Assembly: GCA_023374045.1 (NCBI GenBank) | Contig: CM041780.1 | Span: 32,792,337-32,856,336, forward strand | From: Limonium bicolor | Taxonomy: Eukaryota; Streptophyta; Magnoliopsida; Caryophyllales; Plumbaginaceae | Direction of reading: 5' to 3' | Length of the DNA: 64,000 nt | Part shown: positions 1 through 13,300 of the stretch, one piece after another | How positions within the stretch are numbered: position 1 is the first letter of the stretch | How the letters are laid out: each line of letters opens with the position of its first letter | The notes under the pieces: generated by a model | The model's database searches: none | What the model was told of the DNA's origin: nothing | What the model saw: the letters and a program-made list of their open reading frames with translations, nothing else | Translations under genes and position numbers: made by a program

Positions 1-1163
1 GGGTTCTTGGAGTTGTATCTTGCTTAAGGGTTAAGGTTCCTTATATAGGCATCACTAAAAAAAGAGTAAACTCGGTAAAAACAAAGGTTTACTGAGATTT
101 GGACAAGTGATTTCTGGAGTGCGTTTGGCTAAAATGGTGAAACACAAACCAATTAGAAGTTAAATGCTAATTAATCAAATTTAATAATAATAATTATTAT
201 TATTGTTTTAAAGTTTTAATTTGGTGATATAAAATGGTCCGTCTTGTTAAATGGGACAGCTTGTCATGAACGACATGAAAAACAGATATAAAACGAGCTA
301 GAAATGACATATAAGTTTAACGTTGTAAAAAAAATTGGCCGACCAACCAAATGTATGGGCCAGCCCAGTCTTCATACGCTAAGAGTAATTACCCCAACAC
401 ACCCTCTTAACTAACCCAAAAAAACACAACACCCAGCCCTTCCTTACTTACTGTTTTGCAAACCCTTACCCTCCTCCCTATTCTGCTCTCCTAACTCACG
501 GTGATATTCAAACCTGAACTGGTAACATATTCGCTCCTCTCCCTCTTCTTTATTCTTCTTCTCCTTCTCTACATTCAACCATAAACATGAATAAGGAACA
601 TCTGCGCCTCTATTCCCTTTATGTCGTACCAGATTTGTGAGGAAATCTGGAAAAGAAATCAAAATCTAAGAGGGAAGCACAGTCCGAAAACTAGAGGTAA
701 AATCAGTCCCTATTCTTTTGTGTTCTCTTGGTTTCCTTCTTATTTCCGAAACCCCAATCTCACTTCTCTTCACCTTCTCCTCTGTTTCACAAGTGGGAAT
801 CGACCGAGACTTGTTCTTCTTGACCAGATATGGGGGAAAACCAACTGAAATAGCCCAAGTTAGAGCTACCACTACTGGATTTTTCAAAGGTGTACATGAG
901 TTAAGATTAATGTAACTATTTTGTTATATAAAAAATGGCGATTTGGTGTCGTTAGTTCTAAAATGTTGGGGTTTCTGATGGTTTGCTCAGTGCGAATTTA
1001 TAGGTTAGATTGGTGTGATATGAATCAAAAAATTAGGGACTTTTGTTGTTATTGAATCGAAGGATTTGAGTTGATTATGGCTGCAAAAATTACGGATTTT
1101 GGCATCTGTTTTGAGTGCGAATTCAATTTTAGGGTTCTGGAAATTGATAATCAAATTGGGGAA
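1..1163. repeat. fragment 1 of old LTR-like sequence X (no gene seen)
   Basis: AT-rich sequence with short ORFs only; no recognisable protein. A pyrimidine-rich stretch around 460-600 resembles the transcribed leader of the other long LTRs in the window. The sequence stops at element A and seems to resume at 14530. I infer that this is part of the same old LTR as 14530-17166, because that piece matches the LTR of element E. It could instead be the 5' flank of a host gene; I see no coding support for that. Confidence 0.4.
1159..1163. repeat. left target-site duplication of element A (imperfect)
   Basis: GGGAA before the TG end of element A pairs with GCGAA at 14525-14529 after its other end. 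The two differ by one base, so the call is probable rather than certain. Confidence 0.55.
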
Positions 1164-4100
1164 TGTAACACCCCAACTGCTAATCTCGTCATTACCTCTT
1201 AAACTGTCACAATTACCATATGGCTAACCAGGCCTATCTCACATACAGTAACGGTCTGATGGACTGGAACCACCGAGTACACAATACAAATACTTTACTC
1301 AAATCATTTCTTTACTATACCGAGTTTACAATATATGGATGCCAACAACATATTCGGTCTTACACCTCTTACAATACATAAGTAATTAAATCTAACTACC
1401 CATGCAACCCACCGACCCCGTCCTACTCTCGAACGGTAACATCTTCGGTGTACCTAAAAAATAAAAACGTTGCCCCTAGGGGCTCAGCTTAACGCTGCAT
1501 ATAAAATTCACATACCCCGAGCGCTAACCGGGGTACGCCGACTACTTTTGTCGAATATACATGGAGTTCATTTTAGTCAAACAACATGCATCATAGCAAA
1601 ACAATATATAGCTGTATTACTCAAGGAATCTACATCCAATCACGGAACACAATTCCTAACTAACATAACAAGGTTGTTAGTTGTATCAGTTTACTCTTAG
1701 GCCTTGAGGGTTATACCTCACTATGCCGCGGTTCTTCATTCAATAACCCACCCGCTCTCTCGGGTTACTTATTCATATACACACCCATTCTCTTGGGCTA
1801 CTCATTTTATACTCACGCATTCTCTTGGGATGCCGCGGTTCTTCATTCAATAACCCACCCGCTCTCTCGGGTTACTTATTCATATACACACCCATTATCT
1901 TGGGCTACTCATTTTATACTCACCCATTCTCTCGGGTTACATATACTCTTTATCTCACCCACACTCTTGGGTCATTCATACTCGTTATCTCACTCACACT
2001 CTTGGGTTATTTATACTCAAGATATTGTAGATTCTCGAGACGCTACAAGTCTCCTACGTCACGCTTGTTACTCTTAATACATTCTCAGGCCAAAACTCAT
2101 GGCTCTCTAGCATAGTCTTACTTCCCCGGTTTCGACCCTACTCTGGGTCTAGCATGGTGGGAAGGCTCAACTAGCTCACGGAACTCTCTCTTAGTTCCTA
2201 TCTCTTTTTACTTAGGTCCAACTACTCTCGGACTACTTACATTCCCATACACTCCTCTCCCGGAGTTATAATAATATTATATATATTAGTCTAGAAGCAT
2301 CACTCCCGATGTTTCTAATGACTTTGGGAACTTTACTTAAGTTCGGTTAATCTTAGGTTTTAAGAGTTACCCACACATTTCGCTGACTCATACTTTCGGT
2401 TATTTTCTTGAATCGGTAAAATCCTCATATAGGAGGTCGACCATGTCTCAAGGGAGCTACTAATCCCTTAGGTCTCTTTTACCTTCTTTACAAGTGCACA
2501 TCTTCGAACAATCGTTAATCCTCTTGAGGGAGGTTCACTTATCTTTCCACTCTCATTTGTTTCGTGGATTGTGTCATTATGGTTTACTAACCATTATCGA
2601 GTAATTACTCAACCCGCACACCTTCTCACATTCTAGGGAGTTCATATGTTTGCATTTTTGTTATACTTTAATGGATAGTTTGTGTGTTTGCACGTTTTCT
2701 TTATCATAAGCATCGACCCGATCTATGGGTCTCTAGCCAAACGTTACTCACTATGAGTCGGTCTTTACTCTATGTTAGACCACACCGGTATACAAGTATG
2801 TTAGCTCATTCAACATACAACAAGACATACATAATCAAACAAGGGATTATTTTCATGCTTTAGTCTTGATTAAGCCGGCACACAAACACACAAATCAACG
2901 TAACTCGGTTAGCATGCGGTGTATGAGAAAATCATACCTTTCACCGGGGTTTTTTTACTTTTACCGTGTCATCTCACCATGCTCGGGTCACACACGATTC
3001 TCTGGTAATGTTTCAAACATTATTATTAATACTAGGCTCATACGGTACATAATAAAATGCTACTCCCGTACTTACCCCGTTATCCCGTTACCCCGGTTTT
3101 GCTCTTGTTAATTTGAGTTCTCACTTCACAATCAATTCCAACACTTTATTACACTTCTTAGGGCATTTACATGTCACCAAACAAGGCCTAAACATCATCT
3201 AACATCATTAACATTCAAACCCCCATCATTAGAGACCTTTAAAATACTCACGGGGCAATTTTGGGGGTAGTCCGGAACATGGTCCTAGACCTAGTCCCGG
3301 ACCCTGCTGCAGTTTTGACAGATTTGGCATTTTCCAAATCTGTTACAACCTCATTATTTCACCATTGATTCTCCAATCTTTCCCACTTATAATCTACATG
3401 TTTTAGCACTTAATTACCCTTTCAAACCACCTTAATCCAACCACAAAGTCCTCTCACTAACTCTTGGTTATTTCACTCAAATTCACTTATATTTTCATAA
3501 CTAGTTTCCTAGTTCTTATTACCTCTTATAACAGACTTGGGTATTGTCTCTTACCATTCAATGCTCCACACAATGATGCCATTCCTCGCACTCCAATGAC
3601 ATTATTTCCATTACTAACACACTCTTCTTCTTAGTTTGGTTTTCAACCCATTAACCAACCACTTAAATCCCTTAACTCACCAAGTTTCTTCCTTAACATA
3701 AAACACTCAAGACTATCCATTCCTAGGTGAATTTTGACAGCAACTACTTGCTTTCCTAAGCATTTTCACCACACTAAATATACTCACAAACATACTCTTC
3801 ACCCCTGTTCTGTTTAGGCATCAACAACACATCAAATTCCCATTGTTCACACAAATAAACTGCTTAGACTCAAGCTTATTTCCCACACTTAAGCAACATA
3901 AAAACCGTCTTCATCATCACAATTGTAGTATCTCAACTACACTAATACAAGATCATCCACACCACTTACAAAAATCTGTTTTGCAAGAAGTTAAACCAAC
4001 TCAAGGTGAGTTCATTACCTTGTAAATTTTCGGTTTTCTTTTCCCTTCTTCCTCTTCTCTTGTTCACTCTTTCTCTTCTCGTTTCCACACCACACAAGGG

Positions 4101-5329
4101 AGTCTAGATTGCTAACTATAATCATATTCCCACACCACACAATACAAATTAATTTAATTCAACTTCCCTCACAAAACTAGTATTTAAGAGCTAGTTTTTA
4201 AGCTTAACCTTGACATTACCTTAGAGTATCCAAATGAATAGCTAGGCAATCAATTGATGGAATTTCCAACACTCCACAAATACATGTAGGAGCCGACTGA
4301 AATGGAAGAAAATTTTCAACGTGGGGAAAATTTTCCAAATTGCAAGAACAAGCTAAAAAAGAGTAAAGCTCTTGCTTATGATTACCTTAAGGCATTAAGG
4401 AGGTGAAGAAGAGTCAAAATCAACTCCTCAAGCTTCAAAAGGCCTAACACCCATGGAAGTGAAGGTGGAGGAAATCAAGATTTGTTGGGTGGAAAACGAA
4501 GCCCTTGCCGATACGAATCTAACGGTAATATTTTTGTGCGATTCGGTGAAGAAATGAGCAAGTTAGAGAAAGAAGAAGATGGAGGTTGTGAGCTTCCTTC
4601 TCAAATCGGTAATATTTACAGAGAAGGAAGAAGAAGATCAATAGAGGGCTGGGCAAAACGTGAAATAAGGAAAGAAAGAAAAGGTGAGAGAGTACTTAAA
4701 GCACTTTACTATTTCACTTTTGCTTTATTTATTTATCTTGTCATCTTATTACTAAATAACTAGAAAGCTTATTAATGTGTGTGTACACACTAATTAAAAC
4801 TGACCCCTATTAATTAATAGCCCGGGTCGTTTTTTGACTTTTCGAATTAAACACGTTTTGTCTCCCGGTTTTGACACTATTCACTTACCGGGTCCGTTTT
4901 CCGGAATTTTCTCGTTTCTTTATTTTTAATGGTTATTAAGCTCCCATTAATACTTAATTATAGTTATATAATCAACCATAATTTTTACAGTTCCGTTTGA
5001 CCACTTAAAGTCACGTTTTCGGGTTTTCTCAAAAAACGTGCTTTAAAACTCCGTTAGCGTTTTAATCCATTATTTGGATCCGTTTTCTTCGGGAATCATT
5101 CCCGTATACTAATTAGGCCTAACTAAGCCTTAGGAATCCATCTAAGACCCTATCGAGATCATATATCTCTTATACTCATTAAATGCGCATTTTAACGTTT
5201 TTCGCTTTTCAGGCGTTTCCTCTTAACTTTTAGTTTTATTCTCTTTACCAATACTCTCTAGGCACCATTAGGCCTTTAATAATCTCATTAGGACAATTTA
5301 ATCACCATTTTTAGGTCTGGGGTACTAAA
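1164..5329 (-). repeat. 3' LTR of element A
   Basis: It matches 10368-14524 along its whole length. On the plus strand it opens TGTAACACCCC and closes GGGGTACTAAA, so the outer minus-strand start is TTTA rather than the usual TG. It contains the tandem array at 1737-2030. Its ORFs of 60-96 codons are matched by near-identical ORFs in the other LTR and resemble no known protein; I treat them as chance. Confidence 0.9.
1737..2030. repeat. tandem array of short CCC...GGG inverted repeats in LTR of A
   Basis: Units of about 25-30 bp carry small palindromes such as ACCCGCTCTCTCGGGT, CCCATTCTCTTGGG and ACCCACACTCTTGGGT. A larger unit beginning GCCGCGGTTCTTCATTC occurs twice. The same array is in the other LTR at 10981-11290. 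Confidence 0.8.
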
Positions 5330-5330
5330 A

Positions 5331-5364
5331 TCTACCCCCCTTAAGGAACTTTGCCCTCAAAGTT
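5331..5364 (-). other. polypurine tract of A with upstream hairpin
   Basis: Read on the minus strand, AAGGGGGGTAGA directly precedes the 3' LTR and would prime plus-strand DNA synthesis. Just upstream of it is a 7-bp stem, AACTTTG/CAAAGTT, with a 4-nt loop (5347-5364). Elements B and E have the same stem. A second tract of the same sequence lies at 6769-6779. Confidence 0.75.
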
Positions 5365-8300
5365 GGTGAATCTAATAAGGTTAGTCTCACCGGCATACTA
5401 TGCCAAGGTTATAATACATGTATAACCTTACAGACTCCACAAGTCAGTCTCATTTCACACTACACATACCACACACATATCATAACATGTATAGCAATCA
5501 AAAATACTCTTGTACTCTCTCCATGGAATCGGTCCGAAGACAAGAAGCCACTACAATCCTCGAATCCATATTGAGTAATATACTACTGAGCCCTCAGGTA
5601 CCGGTCACGTTGGAAACTTACGCTCTCTGGTCCACGACCGTTTCATGACAAATGGGCACTTACTCTCTCAGGCCCATGGTCCCTTCGGTTCTGATCAAAA
5701 CGTTTCACATATAAATATCCTCAGGCACACTGGTTGACTCACTCAACATAGGATCGTCTTAGGGTACTCTCCCCGTCCCGTTGCCTTTGGAAAAATCACA
5801 CACTGTCACCGCCCCAACCGGTCACTTAGGACCGCCGCACGTACGGTGCAATGGTTTCAAAACTAATACATGCCCACCGTTCTACCGGTCATCAAGACTT
5901 AAGGCCACAACCATCGGCGGGTGATAGCGGTTTCAAAACCAGTTTCCACTTCCATCTTCATACTTGAAGAAAATCCTTTTTCAAAACCTGTTTGAAAATT
6001 CTTTTAAAACATCACACAACTCCAAATCCGGTTTATGGTAGTTGTATCTTTTCTTAGCGTGATTACTTGTGACCACTTATAGGGAGCTTCAAGAATCATC
6101 CAACCCTGATGTGATCAGCATCAGTGTTGAACTATCCTTCCACTCCAATTTGTGTTCGGTTTCCCTTGATCGCTAGCAGATCAAGTTCCACCTCCCACGT
6201 CAGTTTCAAACAATCAGATAGTCAAACATTTTCGTTTTCTATCTTTTACTCTTTCTAGTCATATTCATAAAATAATCCATTCTAAATTATCTCAAATTCC
6301 TAGAACTTAGGTCATCGGTCATTATCAATTTTCTTTGCTTATGTTACCTAAGCAACTCATGACCTCATTTCCTCAACTTGTTACTCAATTTAAAACACAC
6401 AACACACAACTCCAAAGGATGGAACTCACTCCATCAATCATTCTCAAATAAAATCACCTAGGGAACTCACTTCCTACAAGGTTACACATCGGATTCACAC
6501 CGATTCATACTCATTATGTCTCATGTCTAATCTCACTAGACATATACTATAGGGATTCTCATTCCCTCGGAGTCTCTCTACTCCTCTTTTCGTACATATT
6601 ATATACTCGTTACTTGCATCTCTCATACATAATAATCACAATTACGCAATGAATGGGTACGTATGTTTATGTAACATAAGTTCCAATCATCAAAATAGTT
6701 TCTTTTGTGCTATGCACATAGTAGTTTACGCACCTATACGTAAAACATACTCTAAGCGGTTTCTCGCCCTACCCCCCTTAAAAGGGGTTACGCCCGCGTA
6801 ACAGACCATATGTTATTACTGAACATTGGTTCACTAATTCGGGTATCATGAAGTGTTTTAACTTCAATACGGTTAATTAACTCATAACCGGGTTCGGTTC
6901 TAGCCTCTAAGGCTTCAAAGCGTTTATGATTAGTCATTTACTCGCATTTGCCAGGTATTCTTAACCTTTGAATTACGGGCCACTAGCTTCTGCTGTGTGA
7001 CTTGATAACTAGAGCTTAACTCTCCCTTTTGGTATTCTCAATGTATTACTTACTCCCTTTAATCCCTTTGTGTCTTAGGAATAAAGGTTCTCAATCATCG
7101 CTAGGTATCTCTTACCGTATGCGAATTCGATGAGTTATAGATTTTCTCTCCAGATCTCTGGAATTTATTTCTTATAACATTGTATACCCTCGTGATTATT
7201 CACTTCCTTTCCCCGACTTATTGTCGATTGAGGTCAAGCTACTACTCAGTATGTAGTGCTTCCTCGTTTGACAGTTGCTTTTGAATTATGTTTGCTTACT
7301 TGTTTCTGTACAAGAATTCTTCATTGATGCTACCCTGCATTACCATGCATCGGTCCTAGGACCTGTGGGTTATGGCCCACGTTCTTTGTGCATCTTTGGC
7401 CAACGGCTGCACGATTATTTTTGTAGATTCTCACTCGACAGGCTTCGTTGACATTTCTCAATTCCTGACTCTCCCACTCGATCATTACCGCCAAGTGCAA
7501 TACCAAAACACTCAGTCATACAGAGTGCAGAAGCGTAAACCCTTGACAGTAAATCCCTCATGAGATAGGAATGAATATGTCTTCTTTACCTTATTTTTCT
7601 CATCAGCTTCATATCATTATCTGACCATACTCTTACAATGGTCGCTTACTGCGTAGCATGTCCTTACTCATTACAGCATTCGCTTACACAATGGCATCCA
7701 CTACTAGTTTAGCTTCCACTCATGCACTCGCGCCATTTATGCTATGGCTTGCCATTCACTTGGCTCAATGTAATATGCTACTCTTTTAAATCTCTCTACG
7801 CTTCATTGCACACGTATTGTGTTTACTTCTCAACCGATTACTCTCTCGGTTCCCTTCCATTGCCATCAAAGCCTTTCTACATACTATTGTGTTTATAAAT
7901 TCTTGGCAATATACACATGCTCAAGTATCACTACGCCGCTCTAGCGGTTTCACATTACATTCTTATGTGGTAGCCCTTCTCTAGCGGATTCATGCAATTG
8001 CCGTTCCATGGGCCCCACAATAACAAGTGGTATCCCCACTATAAGGTAGTGGTTCATTTTCCACTAATTCTCTTATGCCTTTATGCATAGGTTTGCCACG
8101 TCAAGATCCACGGGTTGTAGTTAGTTTTCTAGCTTACAAGCCACATTGCCTCGCCACGCTCTATGCGGGCTGCTTAAACAGGTTTCTGCTTCTCCGTACA
8201 CCATTAAACGGTTTGGAGGTATTGCTGGGCTCTTTGATATGGTTGCCTCATCACGCTTCCGTACACGGAAGGCCCTTTAGGTATCTTGTTATTAATTCAT

Positions 8301-10335
8301 GCCCTCTGGCAATCTAGGGTATCCCGTGTTACGTGGGATCCCTTCGGGGTTCTACCCGAGTGTTTGTTTAACACCTATCTTCTCAACACGATATCTCATT
8401 CAACTACTGTTGACTCCGGCACCCTTCATGGATTGCTCCTGGGTGCTACTGAGTTGTGCCTTTTAGGGTTGTAATGTTCCCCGTTCTTGGGTTGTAATGT
8501 CTCCCAGAACTAGGTAGATGGTTGATACTTCCTTCTTACATTCATGGCCGGGTTAAATATTCTCTTCAGTGAGATATATTGTTTTCCGTAGCCTTAGTGG
8601 TTGTTCTGGGAAATCTATCCCGTTTATCGTGTTCGTTTAGGCATTTGCCGTATTGCTTACGCTGGTATTCATACCAGTTATTATGTATTTCCTGAGACAT
8701 ATCCAACGTCTATACTTAATATTTTGTGCTTCTCGTACTTCTTAAAGCTATATCCTTAGGTCCGCCATCTTACTGGATTCTTGACTCCTTTAGCTTGGTA
8801 AGCTTCTCTGTGTTCTTCGATCGTTCGAGGTGTCCAACTGTCTTGGTTTGAATTGGCTCTTTCGTCCATAGTATGGAGTGGGCTACTTCCCATGTTCCGT
8901 ACTCTACTTGTATACATACATAGAGTATCTTATTGATACGTTACCACCTACCCGACTAACTCATAATTGGTCTGTCAGGCCCGCAAGCTCCTTCGGAGTG
9001 CGGTCGTACCATGTCTCGTTTGTGTACACTTGTAGTGTCGGTCACACGCCTAGGTGAAGTATTCTGTTGCCAACTCCTCTTGTATCTTTCTATGATAACT
9101 TACCGAGGTTCCCTGGTTTGGTTTTTTAAATTTAGGGGTTTTTGGAAAATTTGTGTTTTGTAAGAAAAATTGGGTTTGAAAATAAAAATCTCCACGGCAT
9201 TTCAATGCCGGTTGTTTCTTACAAGATATGGCTTCTCACCAACTGGTATGCTCTTCAATACAGTGGTCAGGCTGTTAGGCCTTTCCAAATTTTCATTTCA
9301 AAATTCTTAGCGTTGTCTTGCCATATTGGCTTCTCTCGCCATCTTGGTACTTTGCTAAGTACTGGTCACTTGTTAAAATTCCTCTTAACGGTCCCGTTAT
9401 TACTGCAGTTGCGGTGGCAAGTGCGCGGTACAGGCGGTTTTTGGGTTAACTCATACCGGTCACGGTATTGTTCACTCTGTATTTGGTAGCCTTGTTGGCT
9501 CTTCCTTGATCCTTTAGCTGGATAACTACTCCTTAGAGCTGCTTTTCATTCATCTCGATATGACTGTCAATCATTTAGGTGCTTCTTCACTCTTGGAGTT
9601 CCTTAATTACTTAGTTCTATGATCTACCTCGTTGCTCGTTCCCACGTCTTCATTGTGGTTACCGAGGTTTAAGTCATTTAGGCACTACTGCTGTAGTCCT
9701 ACTTGGGTGTACCGCGTAACTATGCTCGCAGCTGTCCAAACTATATCAGTTATGTATTTGCAACCTCTTTGGGTGTGGCAGGGTGGGTGTACCTATTCTT
9801 GACTAGATTCTTAGTCGGTTAATACACCGTTGATGGTATTATTTATTGTGGCAGTCCGTAGACTTGTGTCCCGGTTCTTGTTACTTTTCACGAATTCGCC
9901 TTGTTGCACGGTTGGTGCTCACCTTCCCGCTGCTATTCTGCCAGCCGGGTTCTCGCGACCGCTAAACATGTCGCCCTAAACTGCCCCAAACTCCGGTCTC
10001 CTTTGAATAGGATGTCTCGATCTCTTGCCATTGAGTGCGGTTATTGACTTTCCAGCGGGATCCATCTCCGGGATTTCTGGTTCTCGGGATCTACCGCATG
10101 ACAGATTCTAGTTCATATCGAAATATTAATTAAGTGCCAGATCGGGTTTCCCCGCCTCTTTGGCGTTCTTTCCAGAGATTTTAATATGGGGGTTGTGGAG
10201 GGCGGGTATGGTATTGTAGGTATCCAGATCATACTGGAAGTTCCTATCTAGCGCATCTCTCACGCTACCACTCAACCCTTAGCCCTAAGTCCCTAATTCC
10301 TAACTCGGTATTTCCTAAGCTCGGTATTTCCAGTC
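5365..10335 (-). pseudogene. decayed or non-coding internal region of element A
   Basis: About 5 kb without a gag or pol ORF in any frame; the longest ORF (9142-9489, plus strand) is antisense to the element and looks accidental. Minus-strand patches align with element E, for example near 8940-9000 (CTGACAGACC...GAGTTAGTCGGGTA) against 49350-49385, and near 6030-6190 against 50640-50770. In E, a neighbouring patch still reads GHYEFT, a short reverse-transcriptase motif seen intact in element B. I infer a very old gag-pol relic that kept replicating as a non-coding template. A dedicated non-coding LARD domain is the alternative. Confidence 0.55.
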
Positions 10336-10363
10336 ATCAGAGCGATACTTCGCTCTGATACCA
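10336..10363 (-). other. primer binding site of A (initiator tRNA-Met) within a hairpin
   Basis: The minus strand reads TGGTATCAGAGC (10352-10363), the usual plant initiator-tRNA-Met primer site, four bases inside the LTR. Bases 10336-10345 and 10350-10359 form a perfect 10-bp inverted repeat with a TACT loop, so most of the primer site is inside the stem. Confidence 0.85.
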
Positions 10364-10367
10364 TTTT

Positions 10368-13300
10368 TGTAACACCCCAACTGCTAATCTCGTCATTACC
10401 TCTTAAACAGTCACCATTACCAATAAACTCGCAGCGGAACTCTAAATACAACAGAGGGTGATACAAGGCCATTAGCCACCCATATGGCTAACCAGGCCTA
10501 TCTCACATACAGTAACGGTCTGATGGACTGGAACCACCGAGTACACAATACAAATACTTTACTCAAATCATTTCTTTACTATACCGAGTTTACAATATAT
10601 GGATGTCAACAACATATTCGGTCTTACACCTCTTACAATACATAAGTAATTAAATCTAACTGCCCATGCAACCCACCGACCCCGTCCTACTCTCGAACGG
10701 TAACATCTTCGGTGTACCTGAAAAATAAAAATGTTGCCCCTAGGGGCTCAGCTTAACGCTGCATATGAAATTCGCATACCGCGAGCGCAAACCGGGGTAC
10801 GCCGACTACTTTTGTCGGATATACATGGAGTTCATTTTAGTCAAACAACATGCATCATAGCAATACAATATATAGGTGTATTACTCAAGGAATCTACATC
10901 CAATCACGAAACACAATTCCTAACTAACATAACAAGGTTGTTAGTTGTATCAGTTTACTCTTAGGCCTTGAGGGTTATACCTCACTATGCCGCGGTTCTT
11001 CATTCAATAACCCACCCGCTCTCTCGGGTTACTTATTCATATACACACACATTCTCTTGGGCTACTCATTTTATACTCACCCATTCTCTCGGGATGCCAC
11101 GGTTCTTCATTCAATAACCCACCCGCTCTCTCGGGTTACTTATTCATATACACACCCATTCTCTTGGGCAACTCATTTTATACTCACCCATTCTCTCGGG
11201 CTACTTATACTCTTTATCTCACCCACACTCTTGGGTCATTCATACTCGTTATCTCACCCACACTCTTGGGTTATTTATACTCAAGCTATTGTAGATTCTC
11301 GAGACGCTACAGGTCTCCTACGTCACGCTTGTTACTCTTAATACATTCTCAGGCCAAAACTCATGGCTCTCGAGCATAGTCTTACTTCCCCGGTTTCGAC
11401 CCTACTCTGGGTCTAGCATGGTGGGAAGGTTCAACTAGCTCACAGAAATCTCTCTTAGTTCCTATATCTTTTTACTTAGGTCCGACTACTCTCAGACTAC
11501 TTACATTCTCATACACTGCTCTCTCGGAGTTATAATAATATTATGTATATTAGTCTAGAAGCATCACTCCTGATGTTTCTAATGACTTTGGGAACTTTAC
11601 TTAAGTTCGGTTAATCTTAGGTGTTAAGAGCTACCCACACATTTCACTGACTCATACTTTCGGTTATTTTCTTGAATCGGTAAAATCCTCATATAGGAGG
11701 TCGACCATGTCTCAAGGGAGCTACTAATCCCTTAGGTCTCTTTTACCTTCTTTACAAGTGCACATCTTCGAACAATCGTTAATCCTCTTGAGGGAGGTTC
11801 ACTTATCTTTCCACTCTCATTTGTTTCGTGGATTGTGTCATTATGGTTTACTAACCATTATCGAGTAATTACTCAACCCGCACACCTTCTCACATTCTAG
11901 GGAGTTCATATGTTTGCATTTTTGTTATACTTTAATGGATAGTTTGTGTGTTTGCACGTTTTCTTTATCATAAGCCTCGACCCGATCTATGGGTCTCTAG
12001 CCAAACGTTACTCACTATGAGTCGGTCTTTACTCTATGTTAGACCACACCGGTATACAAGTATGTTAGCTCATTCAACATACAGCAAGACATACATAATC
12101 AAACAAGGGATTATTTTCATGCTTTAGTCTTGATTAAGCCGGCACACAAACGCACAAATCAACGTAACTTGGTTAGCACGCGGAGTATGAGAAAATCATA
12201 CCTTTCACCGGGGTTTTTTTACTTTTACCGTGTCATCTCACCATGCTCGGGTCACGCACGATTCTCTGGTAATGTTTCAAACATTATTATTAATACTAGG
12301 CTCATACGGTACATAATAAAATGCTACTCCCATACTTACCCCGTTATCCCGTTACCCCGGTTTTGCTCTTGTTAATTTGAGTTCTCACTTCTCAATCAAT
12401 TTCAACACTTTATTACACTTCTTAGGGCCTTTACATGTCACCCAACAAGGCCTAAACATCATCTAACATCATTAACATTCAAACCCCCATCATTAGAGAC
12501 CTTTAAAATACTCACGGGGCAATTTTGGGGGTGGTCCGGAACATGGTCCTATACCTAGTCCCGGACCCTGCTGTAGTTTTGACAGATTTGGCATTTTCCA
12601 AATCTGTTACAACCTCATTATTTCACCATTGATTCTCCAATCTTTCCCACTTATAATCTACATGTTTTAGCACTTAATTACCCATCTAAACCACCTTAAT
12701 CCAACCACCAAGTCCAATCACTAACTCTTGGTTATTTCACTCAAATTCACTTATATTTTCATAACTAGTTTCCTAGTTCTTATTACCTCTTGTAACAGAC
12801 TTGGGTATTGTCTCTTACCATTCAATGCTCCACACAATGATGCCATTACTAGCACTCCAATGACATTATTTCCATTACTAACACACTCTTCTTCTTAGTT
12901 TGGTTTTCAAACCATTAACCAACCACTTAAATCCCTTAACTCACCAAGTTTCTTCCTTAACATAAAACACTCAAGACTATCCATTCCTAGGTGAATTTTG
13001 ACAGCACTTACTTTATTTCCTAAGCATTTTCACCACACTAAATATACTCACAAACATACTCTTCACCCCTGTTCTGTTTAGGCATCAACAACACATCAAA
13101 TTCCCATTGTTCACACAAATAAACTAGCTTAGACTCAAGCTTATTTCCCACACTTATGCAACATTAAAACCGCTACATTCATCATCAAATTGTAGTATCT
13201 CAACTACACTAATACAAGATCATCCACACCACTTACAAAAATCTGTTTTGCAAGAAGTTAAACCAACTCAAGGTGAGTTCATTACCTTGTAAATTTTCGG

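Noticed and set aside
444..915. Overlapping small ORFs suggesting a host gene at the left edge
   Set aside because: Short, overlapping on both strands, no domain; the CT-rich sequence resembles LTR leaders elsewhere in the window.
9142..9489. 115-codon plus-strand ORF in element A
   Set aside because: Antisense to the element, no recognisable domain, and no counterpart ORF in the related region of E.
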